64,000 nt of DNA from Paenibacillus humicola (GTDB taxonomy: Bacteria; Bacillota; Bacilli; Paenibacillales; Paenibacillaceae): assembly GCF_028826105.1 (NCBI RefSeq), contig NZ_JAQGPL010000001.1:2506501-2570500 (forward strand). The letters run 5' to 3'. Below the pieces are notes generated by a model. The model was not told the DNA's origin and ran no database searches. It saw only the letters and a list, made by a program, of their open reading frames with translations. Every line of letters begins with the position of its first letter. Within the stretch, counting starts at the first letter, position 1. The translations under genes were made by a program, and so were the position numbers. Below are positions 26,901 through 36,184 of this stretch, one piece after another.

Positions 26901-27893
26901 TTGACGAAATCGCAGGACACCGCATTATCGGCCGATAAGCAGGTTCAACTGCCCCATCAGAACGCGTCTCCGCACCGCCTGCGCCGCTGGCTGACGGGCT
27001 GGGGACGAACGTTCCGGCAGGAGAAATATTTGTATGTCCTGGCGCTGCCGGGCCTGTTGTTTTTCATTCTCTTCAAATATGTGCCGATGTGGGGATTGAC
27101 GCTGGCGTTTAACGACTATTCGCCTTATTTGGGGTTTTTCAAAAGCGAGTGGGTCGGGTTTGCAAACTTTAAAAGCTTTTTCCTGAACCCGGACTTCTGG
27201 CTGCTGTTCCGGAATACGCTTGGGATCAGCTTTCTCAACATCCTGTTTTTTTTTCCCGCGCCGATCGTGCTTGCGCTTCTGCTGAACGAATTGCGAAACA
27301 TGGCCGTTAAACGATGGATACAGACCGCGGTATATTTTCCCCACTTTCTTTCCTGGGTCGTCATCGCGGGAATCTGCTTCCTGACGCTGGGCGGAGACGG
27401 CATCGTCAATCATTTGACCGTGAATGCCGGCGGGAAATCGGTCGACTATTTAACCAATTCCAGCACCTTTTGGGCACTGCTGACGGCCCAATCGATCTGG
27501 AAGGATTCGGGATGGGGCACGATTATTTTCCTCGCCGCCTTGGCGGGCATTAACCCGGAATTGTACGAAGCGGCGCGCATGGACGGCGCCGGCCGGTGGA
27601 AGCAGGCGCTGTATGTAACGCTTCCCGGGATTAAAGCCACCATTATCATTTTATTGATTCTGCGGCTGGGGCAGGTGCTCGATACCGGATTTGAGCAGAT
27701 TTATTTGATGTCCAGCTCCGCGGTCACGCAAGTGGCCGACGTTTTCGACACGTATGCTTACCGAATGGGCATTCAGAACGGGCGGTTCAGCTTTGCGACC
27801 ACCGTCGGCATTTTCAAATCGGTTGTGGGACTCATCCTGGTCATTACCGCGAACCGGATCGCCAAAAGATTCGGAGAGGAAGGAGTATATTGA
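26901..27893 (+). CDS. Sugar ABC transporter permease, LplB type
   Basis: 330 residues. After a basic N-terminus come six membrane segments starting at YLYVLALPGLLFFILFKYVP, a motif of LplB/YtcQ-system permeases. The EAA loop reads ELYEAARMDGAGRWKQALYV. TTG 26901 is preferred, with AAAGGG eight bases upstream; GTG 26892 overlaps that site. It pairs with the next permease, whose ATG overlaps this gene's TGA. No ATPase gene is nearby, as is usual because such importers share an MsmX-type ATPase encoded elsewhere. Confidence 0.92.
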   Translation: MTKSQDTALSADKQVQLPHQNASPHRLRRWLTGWGRTFRQEKYLYVLALPGLLFFILFKYVPMWGLTLAFNDYSPYLGFFKSEWVGFANFKSFFLNPDFWLLFRNTLGISFLNILFFFPAPIVLALLLNELRNMAVKRWIQTAVYFPHFLSWVVIAGICFLTLGGDGIVNHLTVNAGGKSVDYLTNSSTFWALLTAQSIWKDSGWGTIIFLAALAGINPELYEAARMDGAGRWKQALYVTLPGIKATIIILLILRLGQVLDTGFEQIYLMSSSAVTQVADVFDTYAYRMGIQNGRFSFATTVGIFKSVVGLILVITANRIAKRFGEEGVY

Positions 27894-28774
27894 TGAAGCC
27901 GCACCCTGCAGCCCGCCTGTTCGACGCTTTCAATTACGCCGTTCTCGTTGCCTTTTCGCTCCTGACGCTGGTGCCGTTCCTTTACGTTGTGATCGTTTCG
28001 TTCACCGATCCGATCGAATATGCCACAACCCCGCTCGTCATCGTGCCGAAGCATTGGAGCCTTGCTTCTTACCGGTTTATTTTGTCGACCGCCACCTTCC
28101 CGCACTCCCTGGCCGTCAGCGGCGCGCTGGCTTTGATCGGAACGGCGTGCAGTCTTATCCTGACCAGCGGGCTCGCCTACGCCTTGTCCCGCAAAACGTT
28201 CCGGCTGAAGCGCGTCATCATGCTCGGCATTTTGTTTACGATGCTGTTTAATCCGGGCATGATTCCGAATTACCTGCTCGTCAAGGAGCTCGGCCTCATC
28301 GACACGCTGTGGTCGCTCATTCTGCCCGTGCTAACGAGCGCCTGGTATGTCATCCTGATGCGAAGCTTCTACCTGGACATTCCCGACGAGCTCGAAGAGT
28401 CCGCGAAAATCGACGGCTGCACGGATATCGGCGTCTTCTTTCGCATCATGCTGCCCGTATCGCTGTCGGCGATGGCGGCGTTCAGCCTGTTTTTTGCCGT
28501 CGCGTACTGGAATACGTATTTTAATGCCGTGCTGTATATCAACGATGCGGCGTTCCGGCCGATGCAGGTTGTCCTGCAGCTGCTGCTGATTCAATCGTCC
28601 ACCCAAGTCGGCGATCCGTCGGTCGCGCAAATGCTGCAAAGCGATCAAATGCTGCCGCCGCAGACGATTAAAATGTCGGCCGTCGTCCTGGCTTCGTTCC
28701 CGATCATCCTCGTCTATCCGTTCCTGCAAAAATATTTCGTCAAAGGCATGATGGTCGGTTCCGTGAAAGGCTGA
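27893..28774 (+). CDS. Sugar ABC transporter permease, LplC type
   Basis: 293 residues with six membrane segments. The EAA loop is ELEESAKIDGCTDIGVFFRI, and the C-terminus VKGMMVGSVKG is the family ending. The start ATG overlaps the previous stop (TGATG) and has an AGGAAGGAG site. It forms the heterodimeric channel with the upstream permease for the lipoprotein encoded at 28866. Confidence 0.94.
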   Translation: MKPHPAARLFDAFNYAVLVAFSLLTLVPFLYVVIVSFTDPIEYATTPLVIVPKHWSLASYRFILSTATFPHSLAVSGALALIGTACSLILTSGLAYALSRKTFRLKRVIMLGILFTMLFNPGMIPNYLLVKELGLIDTLWSLILPVLTSAWYVILMRSFYLDIPDELEESAKIDGCTDIGVFFRIMLPVSLSAMAAFSLFFAVAYWNTYFNAVLYINDAAFRPMQVVLQLLLIQSSTQVGDPSVAQMLQSDQMLPPQTIKMSAVVLASFPIILVYPFLQKYFVKGMMVGSVKG

Positions 28775-28802
28775 GGCGGCTTCGTTTGCAAGGAGGTGAG
28801 AA

Positions 28803-28853
28803 ATGGCCGGCGTGTGGATTGACCGTCTATTGAAAGCGAGAGAGAACATTTGA
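28803..28853 (+). CDS. Candidate 16-residue ORF between permease and binding protein
   Basis: A 17-codon frame (MAGVWIDRLLKARENI, stop) has a better ribosome site than most genes here: AAGGAGGTG six bases before its ATG. Its TGA is embedded in the GAGGAGG site of the next gene. It could be a leader peptide coupling translation of the binding protein to the permeases, or a small membrane-associated amphipathic peptide. There is no family evidence. Confidence 0.4.
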   Translation: MAGVWIDRLLKARENI

Positions 28854-28865
28854 GGAGGCTCATGT

Positions 28866-30407
28866 ATGAAAAAAGGGTTCAAAAGCTTCGGATTCGGCAT
28901 CCTATCCGCTTCGTTACTGCTGGCGGCAGGCTGCAGCTCCGGGAAAACCCCGGCCGGATCCGAACCGTCCGCAGCTTCGGCGCCGGAGAAATCGTCCAAA
29001 CCGACGGAAATCAACATTTTGACGACGACGTATAACTCGGTGCCGAGCAACGATCTCGACAGCCTGAAACAAATCAACGCCAAATTTAACGTCAAAATCA
29101 ACGTCACCTACGTCCCGGCCAACAATTATACGGACAAATTGAACGTGATGCTGGCCGCCGGCGATCTTCCCGACGTCACGCTCGTCTGGGACGCCACGAC
29201 GCAGACGTTCGCGAACGCAACGAAGCAGGGCGCTTTTTGGGATTTGACGCCTTACATTAAAGACTATCCGAACTTGGCCGCTTATCCGCCTGAAATTTAC
29301 AGCAATGTAGCCGTAAAAGGAAAGACGATGGGCATTCCCCGCGTCCGGCCGATCGTCGGCCATCAATCGCTGCTGATTCGCCAGGACTGGCTGGACAAAT
29401 TGGGGCTGAAGGCGCCGACGACGATGGACGAATTTTATCACGTAATGGAAGCGTTCACTAAGGACGATCCGGACGGCAACGGCAAGGACGATACGTACGG
29501 GTTTGTCGGCCAAGGTACGCCGGCGCTGTCCACCTACGATTTTTCGATGTTCGGCAACGGTCTGCAAACCTATGTCGACGAGAAAGGCCAGCTGATGCCG
29601 AGCTTCTTCAATCCGAAAATGAAGGACGCGCTGAGCTTCTGGAACAAGGTGGACAAAGCGGGCATCATGGTGCCGGACCTGCCGCTCCTGCAGACGAGCC
29701 AAACCCGGGATTTCATGACCCAGGGCAAAGCGGGAATGGGCTTCTCCAACGTTTACGACGGCCATTTGTATACGGACGATCTCTCGAAGGTTAATCCGAA
29801 GGGCGTCATCAAGCCGTATTTGTTTCCCGCGGCACCCGACGGCAACGTCTACATGGAAGCCGCGCCGGGCTCGTTCGGCATTTTCATGATCAACAAAAAA
29901 GTAAGCGAAGCGAAATTAAAGAAAATTTTAGAAGTTTATAATTACACGGCAAGCCGCGAGGTTTATAATTTAGTAGCGTACGGCATCAAAGGCGTGGACT
30001 ACACCGAGAACGATGCGGGCGATATTACGCAGACGGAAGTCGGCAAGAAGAAGGGCTATGCCTTCGATACGTCCGCTCAATGGGTTTCCAGCTATTACGA
30101 CAAATACGTTAAAGCGGACCTGCCCGGGATGACCCCGGAAACGAAGGCGTATAATCACAAGCTTGTCGATCAGATCGCCACCTTAGCCAAGCCCAATCCC
30201 GGACTCGGTCTCGTCACCCCGACTGCGCTCGAAAAAAGCGCGGACTGGAACAAAAAGATCAACGACATGGAAACGAACGTCATCATCGGGAAAAACACGC
30301 TGGACGATTGGGACAAGTTCGTGCAAAGCTTCAAGGACGATCCGAGCTTCCAGAAGCACTTGAAAGAGCTGAACGAGCTGTACCAGGAGAAGCTGAAGAA
30401 TCAATAA
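28866..30407 (+). CDS. Sugar-binding lipoprotein, LplA type
   Basis: 513 residues. Signal peptide with lipobox LLLAAGCSSG (Cys near residue 23), Pro/Ser/Ala linker, then a family-1 binding protein core. The motif DDPDGNGKDDTYGF is a calcium-binding-like loop characteristic of LplA-type proteins from Paenibacillus. It captures an oligosaccharide for the two permeases upstream. The start follows GAGGAGG with a seven-base spacer. Confidence 0.94.
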   Translation: MKKGFKSFGFGILSASLLLAAGCSSGKTPAGSEPSAASAPEKSSKPTEINILTTTYNSVPSNDLDSLKQINAKFNVKINVTYVPANNYTDKLNVMLAAGDLPDVTLVWDATTQTFANATKQGAFWDLTPYIKDYPNLAAYPPEIYSNVAVKGKTMGIPRVRPIVGHQSLLIRQDWLDKLGLKAPTTMDEFYHVMEAFTKDDPDGNGKDDTYGFVGQGTPALSTYDFSMFGNGLQTYVDEKGQLMPSFFNPKMKDALSFWNKVDKAGIMVPDLPLLQTSQTRDFMTQGKAGMGFSNVYDGHLYTDDLSKVNPKGVIKPYLFPAAPDGNVYMEAAPGSFGIFMINKKVSEAKLKKILEVYNYTASREVYNLVAYGIKGVDYTENDAGDITQTEVGKKKGYAFDTSAQWVSSYYDKYVKADLPGMTPETKAYNHKLVDQIATLAKPNPGLGLVTPTALEKSADWNKKINDMETNVIIGKNTLDDWDKFVQSFKDDPSFQKHLKELNELYQEKLKNQ

Positions 30408-30426
30408 AACGAAGGAGGAGTTGGAA

Positions 30427-31239
30427 ATGAGATTAAAGGACAAAGCGGCCGTCATTACGGGCTCGTCTTCCGGAATCGGAAGAGGCTGCGCGGAGCTGTT
30501 CGCCGAAGAAGGCGCTTACGTGATCGTCAGCGACGACGGGGCGCGGGAAGGTCTGGGGCAGCAGGTCGCCGACCGGATCGTCGCCGCAGGGGGAAGAGCA
30601 AGCTACTTCCGGGCCAATGTGCTGAATCCGGATGAGCTGCAGAAACTGATTCGTTATGCCGAAGAAACGTGCGGACGGCTCGACATTTTGATGAATAATG
30701 CGTATACAGGCCGCGTGGCATCGGTCGTCGAGCAGGAGGAAGCGGATTGGGACGTCGTATTCGGTTCGTCGGTCAAGGCGGCTTTTCTGGGAAGCAAGTA
30801 TGCGCTTCCGGGGATGATGAAGGCGGGAGGCGGCTCGATTATCAATACCGCGTCCGTGCACGGGCTGCTGGGCGGAAGAAGACATTCGGCGTATGCCGCC
30901 GCCAAAGCCGCCATCATTAATTTAAGCCGCCAGATGGCGCTGGATTATGGGAAGCACAATATTCGGGTGAACGCGATTTGCCCCGGCAGAATCGTCACGG
31001 AAGGCAAGATTGAATTTCTTGAGAAATACCCCGAGGAGGTTCGGCGGCAAAAAGCGACCTATCCGCTCGGAAGGCCGGGCACGATGCGCGAGGCGGCCAT
31101 GGCGGCTCTTTTCCTTGCGTCGGACGAATCCTCCTTCGTTACCGGCCACGCTTTGGTGGTGGACGGGGGATTAACCGCCCAGCTTGCGGACGGGGTAGCC
31201 GAATCGGTCGAAGAGGGCCTCGGCATTTGGAACCAATGA
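30427..31239 (+). CDS. SDR family oxidoreductase in the saccharide operon
   Basis: 270 residues. TGSSSGIG at the N-terminus, MNNAY (instead of NNAG) near residue 90, and catalytic Tyr156/Lys160 in YAAAK. ATG 30427 follows GGAGGAG; a TTG six bases earlier is within that site. It lies between the binding protein and a lactonase, so an oxidation of a free sugar to a lactone is plausible. The NNAG motif variant (NNAY) is unusual but leaves the catalytic residues intact. Confidence 0.9.
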   Translation: MRLKDKAAVITGSSSGIGRGCAELFAEEGAYVIVSDDGAREGLGQQVADRIVAAGGRASYFRANVLNPDELQKLIRYAEETCGRLDILMNNAYTGRVASVVEQEEADWDVVFGSSVKAAFLGSKYALPGMMKAGGGSIINTASVHGLLGGRRHSAYAAAKAAIINLSRQMALDYGKHNIRVNAICPGRIVTEGKIEFLEKYPEEVRRQKATYPLGRPGTMREAAMAALFLASDESSFVTGHALVVDGGLTAQLADGVAESVEEGLGIWNQ

Positions 31240-31259
31240 AGGAGAGCACGGGAACGGTT

Positions 31260-32345
31260 ATGAACGAGAATGCGGCAATACTGGCGTATATCGGAACCTA
31301 TACCGAAGGGGAGAGCGAAGGGATTTACGTCCTCCGGATGAATCCCGCCAGCGGCGAGCTGTCCTATACCGGCAGCGCTGCCGCCGGCGAGAACCCGACC
31401 TATCTGGCGATCGACCCCGGCAGGCGATATTTGTACGCCGCGAATACGATCGACGGCGAAGGTAAGGTAAGCGCTTACGAGATTGATTCCCGCACGGGGC
31501 TGCCGCGCTATTTGAACGAGCAGCCTTCGGGCGGCTCCAAGCCGGTCCATCTCGTCGTGGGCGGCGACGGCCGATACGTGCTGGCGGCGAATTTCGGGAG
31601 CGGCAGCGTATGCGTCCATCCCGTGCGGGAAGACGGGAGCCTCGGGGCGATGACGGATTTCAAACAGCACGAGGGCTCCAGCGTTCATCCGACCCGACAG
31701 CAGGGACCGCGCGTCCATTCCATTACGCTGGACGGCGGCGGCCGCTTCGCGGCGGCCGCCGAGTACGGTGCCGATCAAGTGATCCTTTACGGTCTGGACC
31801 CGGCAAACGGAAGCTTACAATTCCGTTCGTCGGTGCCGCTGGAAGCCGGGTCCGGCCCGCGTCATTTCGCTTTTCACCCTCGTCATCCTTGGGCCTATGT
31901 GATCAATGAACTGGGCAATACGATTACCGGCTATGATTATGATCCGGCTGAAGGCCGTCTCGTGCCGAAAGAAACCGTATCGACGCTGCCTGAACATTAT
32001 CGCGGCGTCAGCCATTGCGCGGATGTGCAGGTAAACGCCGAGGGGACGTTCTTGTACGGCTCGAATCGCGGGCATGACAGTATCGTTGTTTATGCAATCA
32101 ACCAGACCGACGGCAGGCTTGAATACAGGGGGCATGAGCCGTCGCTCGGAAAAGCGCCGAGAAGCTTCGCGATCGATCCCACGGGAAACTTTTTGCTCGC
32201 GGCTCATCAGGACAGCGGCAATATCGTCGTATTTCGCATCGACCGCAAGAGCGGCAGACTGCATCCGACAGGGTATCAAATCGAGGTGCCGATGCCGGTT
32301 TGCGTCAAAATGATGGTGCTGCCGCCGCAGCATGAACGGGCCTAA
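31260..32345 (+). CDS. Lactonase family protein (seven-bladed beta-propeller)
   Basis: 361 residues of the YbhE/6-phosphogluconolactonase propeller family. Typical repeats: YIGTYTEGESEGIYVL at the start, NPTYLAIDPGRRYLYAANT, GPRHFAFHPRHPWAYVINE and KAPRSFAIDPTGNFLLAAHQ near the end. The start is uncertain: ATG 31260 begins just before the conserved first blade, while ATG 31236 overlaps the SDR stop. Paired with an SDR, it may open the sugar lactone that the SDR makes. Confidence 0.9.
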   Translation: MNENAAILAYIGTYTEGESEGIYVLRMNPASGELSYTGSAAAGENPTYLAIDPGRRYLYAANTIDGEGKVSAYEIDSRTGLPRYLNEQPSGGSKPVHLVVGGDGRYVLAANFGSGSVCVHPVREDGSLGAMTDFKQHEGSSVHPTRQQGPRVHSITLDGGGRFAAAAEYGADQVILYGLDPANGSLQFRSSVPLEAGSGPRHFAFHPRHPWAYVINELGNTITGYDYDPAEGRLVPKETVSTLPEHYRGVSHCADVQVNAEGTFLYGSNRGHDSIVVYAINQTDGRLEYRGHEPSLGKAPRSFAIDPTGNFLLAAHQDSGNIVVFRIDRKSGRLHPTGYQIEVPMPVCVKMMVLPPQHERA

Positions 32346-32371
32346 ACGGATGCTAAAGGAGCGTGATTTCG

Positions 32372-35029
32372 ATGTTTAATGGTACCCCCGATTCAGCAGC
32401 GTTTCCTGAAGTGATACTCGTCCTTGACCGCCACGATCCGCTTGCCTCGCAAGCTTCGGTCGTATGGGCGGCGGAGCAGCTGTCGGAAGCGCTGAAGGAG
32501 CGCCAAATTCCCGCCGGGTACGCCGAGGAGTACATACCGGGATCCGGTGCGGCCGTGCAAATCGTAATCGCCGGACCGGAGTCGCCGCTTGTCCGTTCGG
32601 CTTTCGAGCAGGCTAAGGTGAATTTGCCCGAGGAGGCCGAAGCATTTGCCGTGGCCGCGTCCCCTGGGCTGATCGCCGCCTCCGGCTTCGACGCCCGCGG
32701 CCTCGTTTATGCCGTGCTGGAGCTGACGGACCGCGTCCGATTGGCCGAGAATGCGGCGGCAGCGCTTCGGGACACGGTTTCGTTCGCCGAAAAACCCGCC
32801 AACCGGATCCGAAGCGTAACCCGATTATTCGCCTGCGAACCGGAAGATAAGCCGTGGTTTTACGACCGGTCGTTCTGGGACGGCTATTTGACCGAGCTTG
32901 CGGCGCAGCGCTTCAACCGTTTCTGTCTCGCGCTCGGCATGGGCTACGATTACGGCCACGACCCCGATGTGCGCGACAATTATTTCTGTTTCAGCTATCC
33001 GTTCTTGTTTCGCGTGCCCGGTTACGGCGTGCAGGTTGCGGAGCTTTCCGAGGAAGAGAGGCGGCGCAACTATGACATGCTTCAATATATCGGGGAAGCA
33101 TGCAGGCGCAGGGGGCTTCATTTTCAATTGGGCTTATGGAATCATTCGTACGAGTTTACGGACAGCCCGAATATGAATTATTCGATCGAAGGGATTACGC
33201 CGCAAAATCATGCCGAATACTGCCGGGACGCGATCCGGGTGCTGCTGAAGGAGTTTCCGTCCATCGACGGCCTGACCTTCCGCGTTCATTACGAAGGGGG
33301 CATTCCCGAGCCGGCCTACGACTTTTGGCGCGTTGTCATGGAGGGAACGAAGGATGCCGGTCGGCGGGTCGAGATCGACATGCATGCCAAAGGGATCAAC
33401 GAGGAATTGCTGAAGGTGGCGCTGGGGACGGGACAGCCCGTTCAGTTGTCACCGAAATACTGGGCGGAGCACATGGGACCTGCCTATCACCAGGCGGCCA
33501 TCCGGGAAAACGAATTTTCGCCGCCCGATCATTCGACGATGGATATGCAGGCGATTACGGCGTTATCCCGCAGATTTACCCGGTACGGATACGCGGACTA
33601 TATGCAGGATGACCGCGCCTTCGGAGTGATGTTCCGGCTGTGGCCGGGCACGCAGAAGCTGCTGCTTTGGGGTGACCCGGAGATCGCCTCGGGATACGGC
33701 CGCTATGCAAGCTTCTGCGGCGCGCTGGGCATCGAATTGTGCGAGCCGTTAACGTTCAAAGGCCGCAAAGGATCGGGCTCGCCCGGCGGCCGGGAGCCGT
33801 ACCTCGACCAAGCGCTGCAGCTGCCGAACCGGGACTGGATGAAATACCGCTATTATTACCGGTTATGGGGACGCCTGCTGTACAATCCGGATGCGGATCC
33901 CGCTTCCTGGCGGCGTTACCTTCGCCAAGAGTATGGCGGGGCGGCCGCTTCCTGCGAGCAGGCGCTTGCCCATGCAAGCCGGATTCTTCCGCTGGTCACG
34001 GCCGCTCATCTGCCGTCCGCAGCCAATGTCGTTTATTGGCCCGAGATGTACACCAATCAGCCGATCGTGAACACCGGAGCTTCCACGTATTACGATTTCG
34101 ACACGCCGAAGCCCGGAACGTTCGGCGCTTCCAGCCCGATCGATACGGCGCTGTTTTACCGGGTCGACGAGTTTGCGGACGACATCGTCCGGGGATTTCG
34201 CCGGGGGAAATATACCCCTCTGGAAACCGCCGGCCGTCTGGAGCGGCTGGCCGATACGGCGGAAATCCATTTGTCCCAAGCGGCGCGTGAAACGCAGCAC
34301 CGCGATGCTCCCGCGTTCCGCCGGTTTGAGACCGATACGGCAATGCTGATCGACATCGGCCGCTTCTTTGCCGCGAAATTCCGCGCTTCTCTGGCTTATG
34401 CGCTGTTTGAGCGCAGCCGGGATTCCGCCCGGCTGGAGGAGGCGCTGCGGCTGTATAAGTCCGCCGCCGATTCGTGGAGGCACCTCGTCTCCATCTCGAA
34501 GGACGTCTATAAACCGGACATCACGTTCGGGTATACTCCGCATGTGAGAGGGCATTGGGCCGACCGGCTCCAGGCGATCGAACGCGATATCGAAGCGATG
34601 GAGCTTAAGCTGCGCGAAGCGAAAGCGGCGGCGGAACCGGCGGATGAGGGCAAACTGGCGGCTGCGGCTCCGTTTTTGCAGGACAGCAGGAAGAAGGAGC
34701 GGATGGCTTGCAGGCACGAAGCTCCGGATCATTTTCGCAAAGGGAGCGCCCTGGATGTGGCGGTCGAAGTGCCGGATGCGCCGGCCGGTCTCAGAATTAA
34801 CCTGCATTACCGGCATGCGAATCAAGGAGAGCGCTATAGGCTCGCGGAAATGTCGCGGACCGGCGATTCATTTTCCGCCCGCATTCCGGCCGATTATACA
34901 GACTCGCCGTTCTCGCTCCTTTACTATTTTGAAGCGAAGGACGACGAAGGCGATGCATGGCTGTACCCGGGCTTGAACGAACAGCTTTCCAACCAGCCGT
35001 ACTATATGATTTCCGCGGCAGGCGAATAA
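32372..35029 (+). CDS. Large putative glycoside hydrolase, family not recognised
   Basis: 885 residues, no signal peptide, so cytoplasmic. Residues about 1-130 look like the alpha/beta domain that precedes the barrel in GH20 and GH67 enzymes (VILVLDRHDPLAS, then SGFDARGLVYAVLELTDRV). Residues about 150-480 look like a TIM barrel with acidic or aromatic strand ends: RFNRFCLALGMGYDYGHD, DGLTFRVHYEGGIPE, VEIDMHAKGIN, QLSPKYWAEHMG. A helical region follows, and residues about 785-885 form a beta-rich C-terminal domain (LRINLHYRHANQ, FSLLYYFEAKDDEG). The start is ATG 32372 (AAAGGAG ten bases before). It probably hydrolyses the imported saccharide; candidate acids are in YEGG and EIDMHAKG. Confidence 0.7.
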   Translation: MFNGTPDSAAFPEVILVLDRHDPLASQASVVWAAEQLSEALKERQIPAGYAEEYIPGSGAAVQIVIAGPESPLVRSAFEQAKVNLPEEAEAFAVAASPGLIAASGFDARGLVYAVLELTDRVRLAENAAAALRDTVSFAEKPANRIRSVTRLFACEPEDKPWFYDRSFWDGYLTELAAQRFNRFCLALGMGYDYGHDPDVRDNYFCFSYPFLFRVPGYGVQVAELSEEERRRNYDMLQYIGEACRRRGLHFQLGLWNHSYEFTDSPNMNYSIEGITPQNHAEYCRDAIRVLLKEFPSIDGLTFRVHYEGGIPEPAYDFWRVVMEGTKDAGRRVEIDMHAKGINEELLKVALGTGQPVQLSPKYWAEHMGPAYHQAAIRENEFSPPDHSTMDMQAITALSRRFTRYGYADYMQDDRAFGVMFRLWPGTQKLLLWGDPEIASGYGRYASFCGALGIELCEPLTFKGRKGSGSPGGREPYLDQALQLPNRDWMKYRYYYRLWGRLLYNPDADPASWRRYLRQEYGGAAASCEQALAHASRILPLVTAAHLPSAANVVYWPEMYTNQPIVNTGASTYYDFDTPKPGTFGASSPIDTALFYRVDEFADDIVRGFRRGKYTPLETAGRLERLADTAEIHLSQAARETQHRDAPAFRRFETDTAMLIDIGRFFAAKFRASLAYALFERSRDSARLEEALRLYKSAADSWRHLVSISKDVYKPDITFGYTPHVRGHWADRLQAIERDIEAMELKLREAKAAAEPADEGKLAAAAPFLQDSRKKERMACRHEAPDHFRKGSALDVAVEVPDAPAGLRINLHYRHANQGERYRLAEMSRTGDSFSARIPADYTDSPFSLLYYFEAKDDEGDAWLYPGLNEQLSNQPYYMISAAGE

Positions 35030-35033
35030 AGTG

Positions 35034-35073
35034 AAAAAGCAGCGGCGCTTGACAACAGGCGCCGCTGCTTTTT
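35034..35073. terminator. Terminator after the saccharide operon
   Basis: AAAAAGCAGCGGCGC and its exact complement (35034-35048 and 35059-35073) form a 15-bp stem with a 10-base loop and flanking A/T runs. It can act in both directions and also ends the minus-strand dhaK operon. Confidence 0.95.
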
Positions 35074-35075
35074 GA

Positions 35076-35222
35076 TTACTCGACGATAAGCCGTTTTACT
35101 TTCGCTATCGATCCGACGGCCTGCGGCGATACGACGCTGTCCTCGAGCGCCGGCAGATCGTCTTTGCGCGGAGCCTGCGTCAGACCGCGCGCTAAAGCGT
35201 AAGGCAGCCCGTCCGCGCCGGC
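35076..35222 (-). other. Coding-like tail downstream of dhaK in another frame
   Basis: Minus-strand bases 35222-35076 read without a stop as a protein-like tail containing GLPYALARGLTQAP, ALEDSVVSPQAVGS and KVKRLIVE, then TAA directly before the shared terminator. It has no start codon with a ribosome site of its own and overlaps the last codons of dhaK in a different frame. It may be the original end of dhaK displaced by a frameshift. Confidence 0.5.
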
Positions 35223-36184
35223 TTGTTCAGCAGCTCCTTCAGCTCGTCGTCCAGCTTCAGGATCGAGAGGGAGCAGCCGCCCATTTCCAGCGAGGTGACG
35301 TATTCCCCGACAAAGGAACGGGCAATCTTAACGTTGCGCGTTTCCAGCTCGTCGGCAATGTTGTCATACATAATATACAGCTCCATAAGCGAGGTGGAGC
35401 CCAGGCCGTTGACAAGCACGGCCACTTCGCCGCCGCTGCAGTCGAAATCGCTTAGAATCGTTTGGACGAGCTCTTTGGCCACGTCTCTGGCGGGAAGCAG
35501 CGGGCCTCTGCGCACGCCCGGCTCGCCGTGCACGCCGAGACCGATTTCCATTTCATCGTCGCCGAGGGTGAAGCTCGGCTTACCCGTTTGCGGCAGTGAA
35601 CAGGGCGACAGCGCCACGCCCATCGAACGCACCCAGCCGTTTGCTTTCATGGTCGTCGCGTAGACTTCCTCAAGCGAGGCGCCGGACTGGGCTTTCGCCC
35701 CTGCGATTTTGTAGACGAAAAATTCGCCGGCAATGCCTCTGCGCCGCTCGGCTTCTTCCTGCGGAGCGGAAGCGACGTCGTCGCCGACGATGATTTGCTT
35801 TACGTCGATGCCCTCCATCTCGGCCAGCTCGGCCGCCATCGAAAAATTCATGCAGTCGCCGGAGTAGTTGCCGTAAATCAGCAGAATGCCTTTCCCTTGA
35901 TGCATGTCCTGCATTGCGGCCAGGATCGGGTAAGGGGAAGGGGAGGCGAAAATGTTGCCGACCGCCACGCCGTCCGCCATGCCTTCGCCCACATAGCCGA
36001 TGAAGGCGGGTTTATGGCCGGAGCCGCCGCCGATGACGACGCCGACGGTATCCGGTTCCTTCATCACGCGGACGACGGCGCGCGGGTCGCGCTCGCTGCG
36101 GCGAACGATCGCCGCGTTTGCGCGCAGGAAGCCGGCGAGCATGTCGTCAACAACTTGTTCCGGATTGTTGATCAGCTTCTTCAA
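35192..36184 (-). CDS. dhaK: DhaK-type ketose-binding kinase subunit
   Basis: 330 residues. DhaK binds the ketose covalently through a histidine: here His219 in GLGVHGEPGV. The second conserved histidine is His57 (GGGSGHKPA) and the acidic residue is Asp110 (GNYSGD). The usual GHEP is GHKP here. Its start overlaps the end of the RpiB-type gene by 38 bases. Its nucleotide-binding partner DhaL is only found at 19149. With RpiB and SDR neighbours it probably phosphorylates erythrulose or dihydroxyacetone. The C-terminus may be changed by a frameshift. Confidence 0.92.
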   Translation of the reverse strand: MKKLINNPEQVVDDMLAGFLRANAAIVRRSERDPRAVVRVMKEPDTVGVVIGGGSGHKPAFIGYVGEGMADGVAVGNIFASPSPYPILAAMQDMHQGKGILLIYGNYSGDCMNFSMAAELAEMEGIDVKQIIVGDDVASAPQEEAERRRGIAGEFFVYKIAGAKAQSGASLEEVYATTMKANGWVRSMGVALSPCSLPQTGKPSFTLGDDEMEIGLGVHGEPGVRRGPLLPARDVAKELVQTILSDFDCSGGEVAVLVNGLGSTSLMELYIMYDNIADELETRNVKIARSFVGEYVTSLEMGGCSLSILKLDDELKELLNKPARTGCLTL

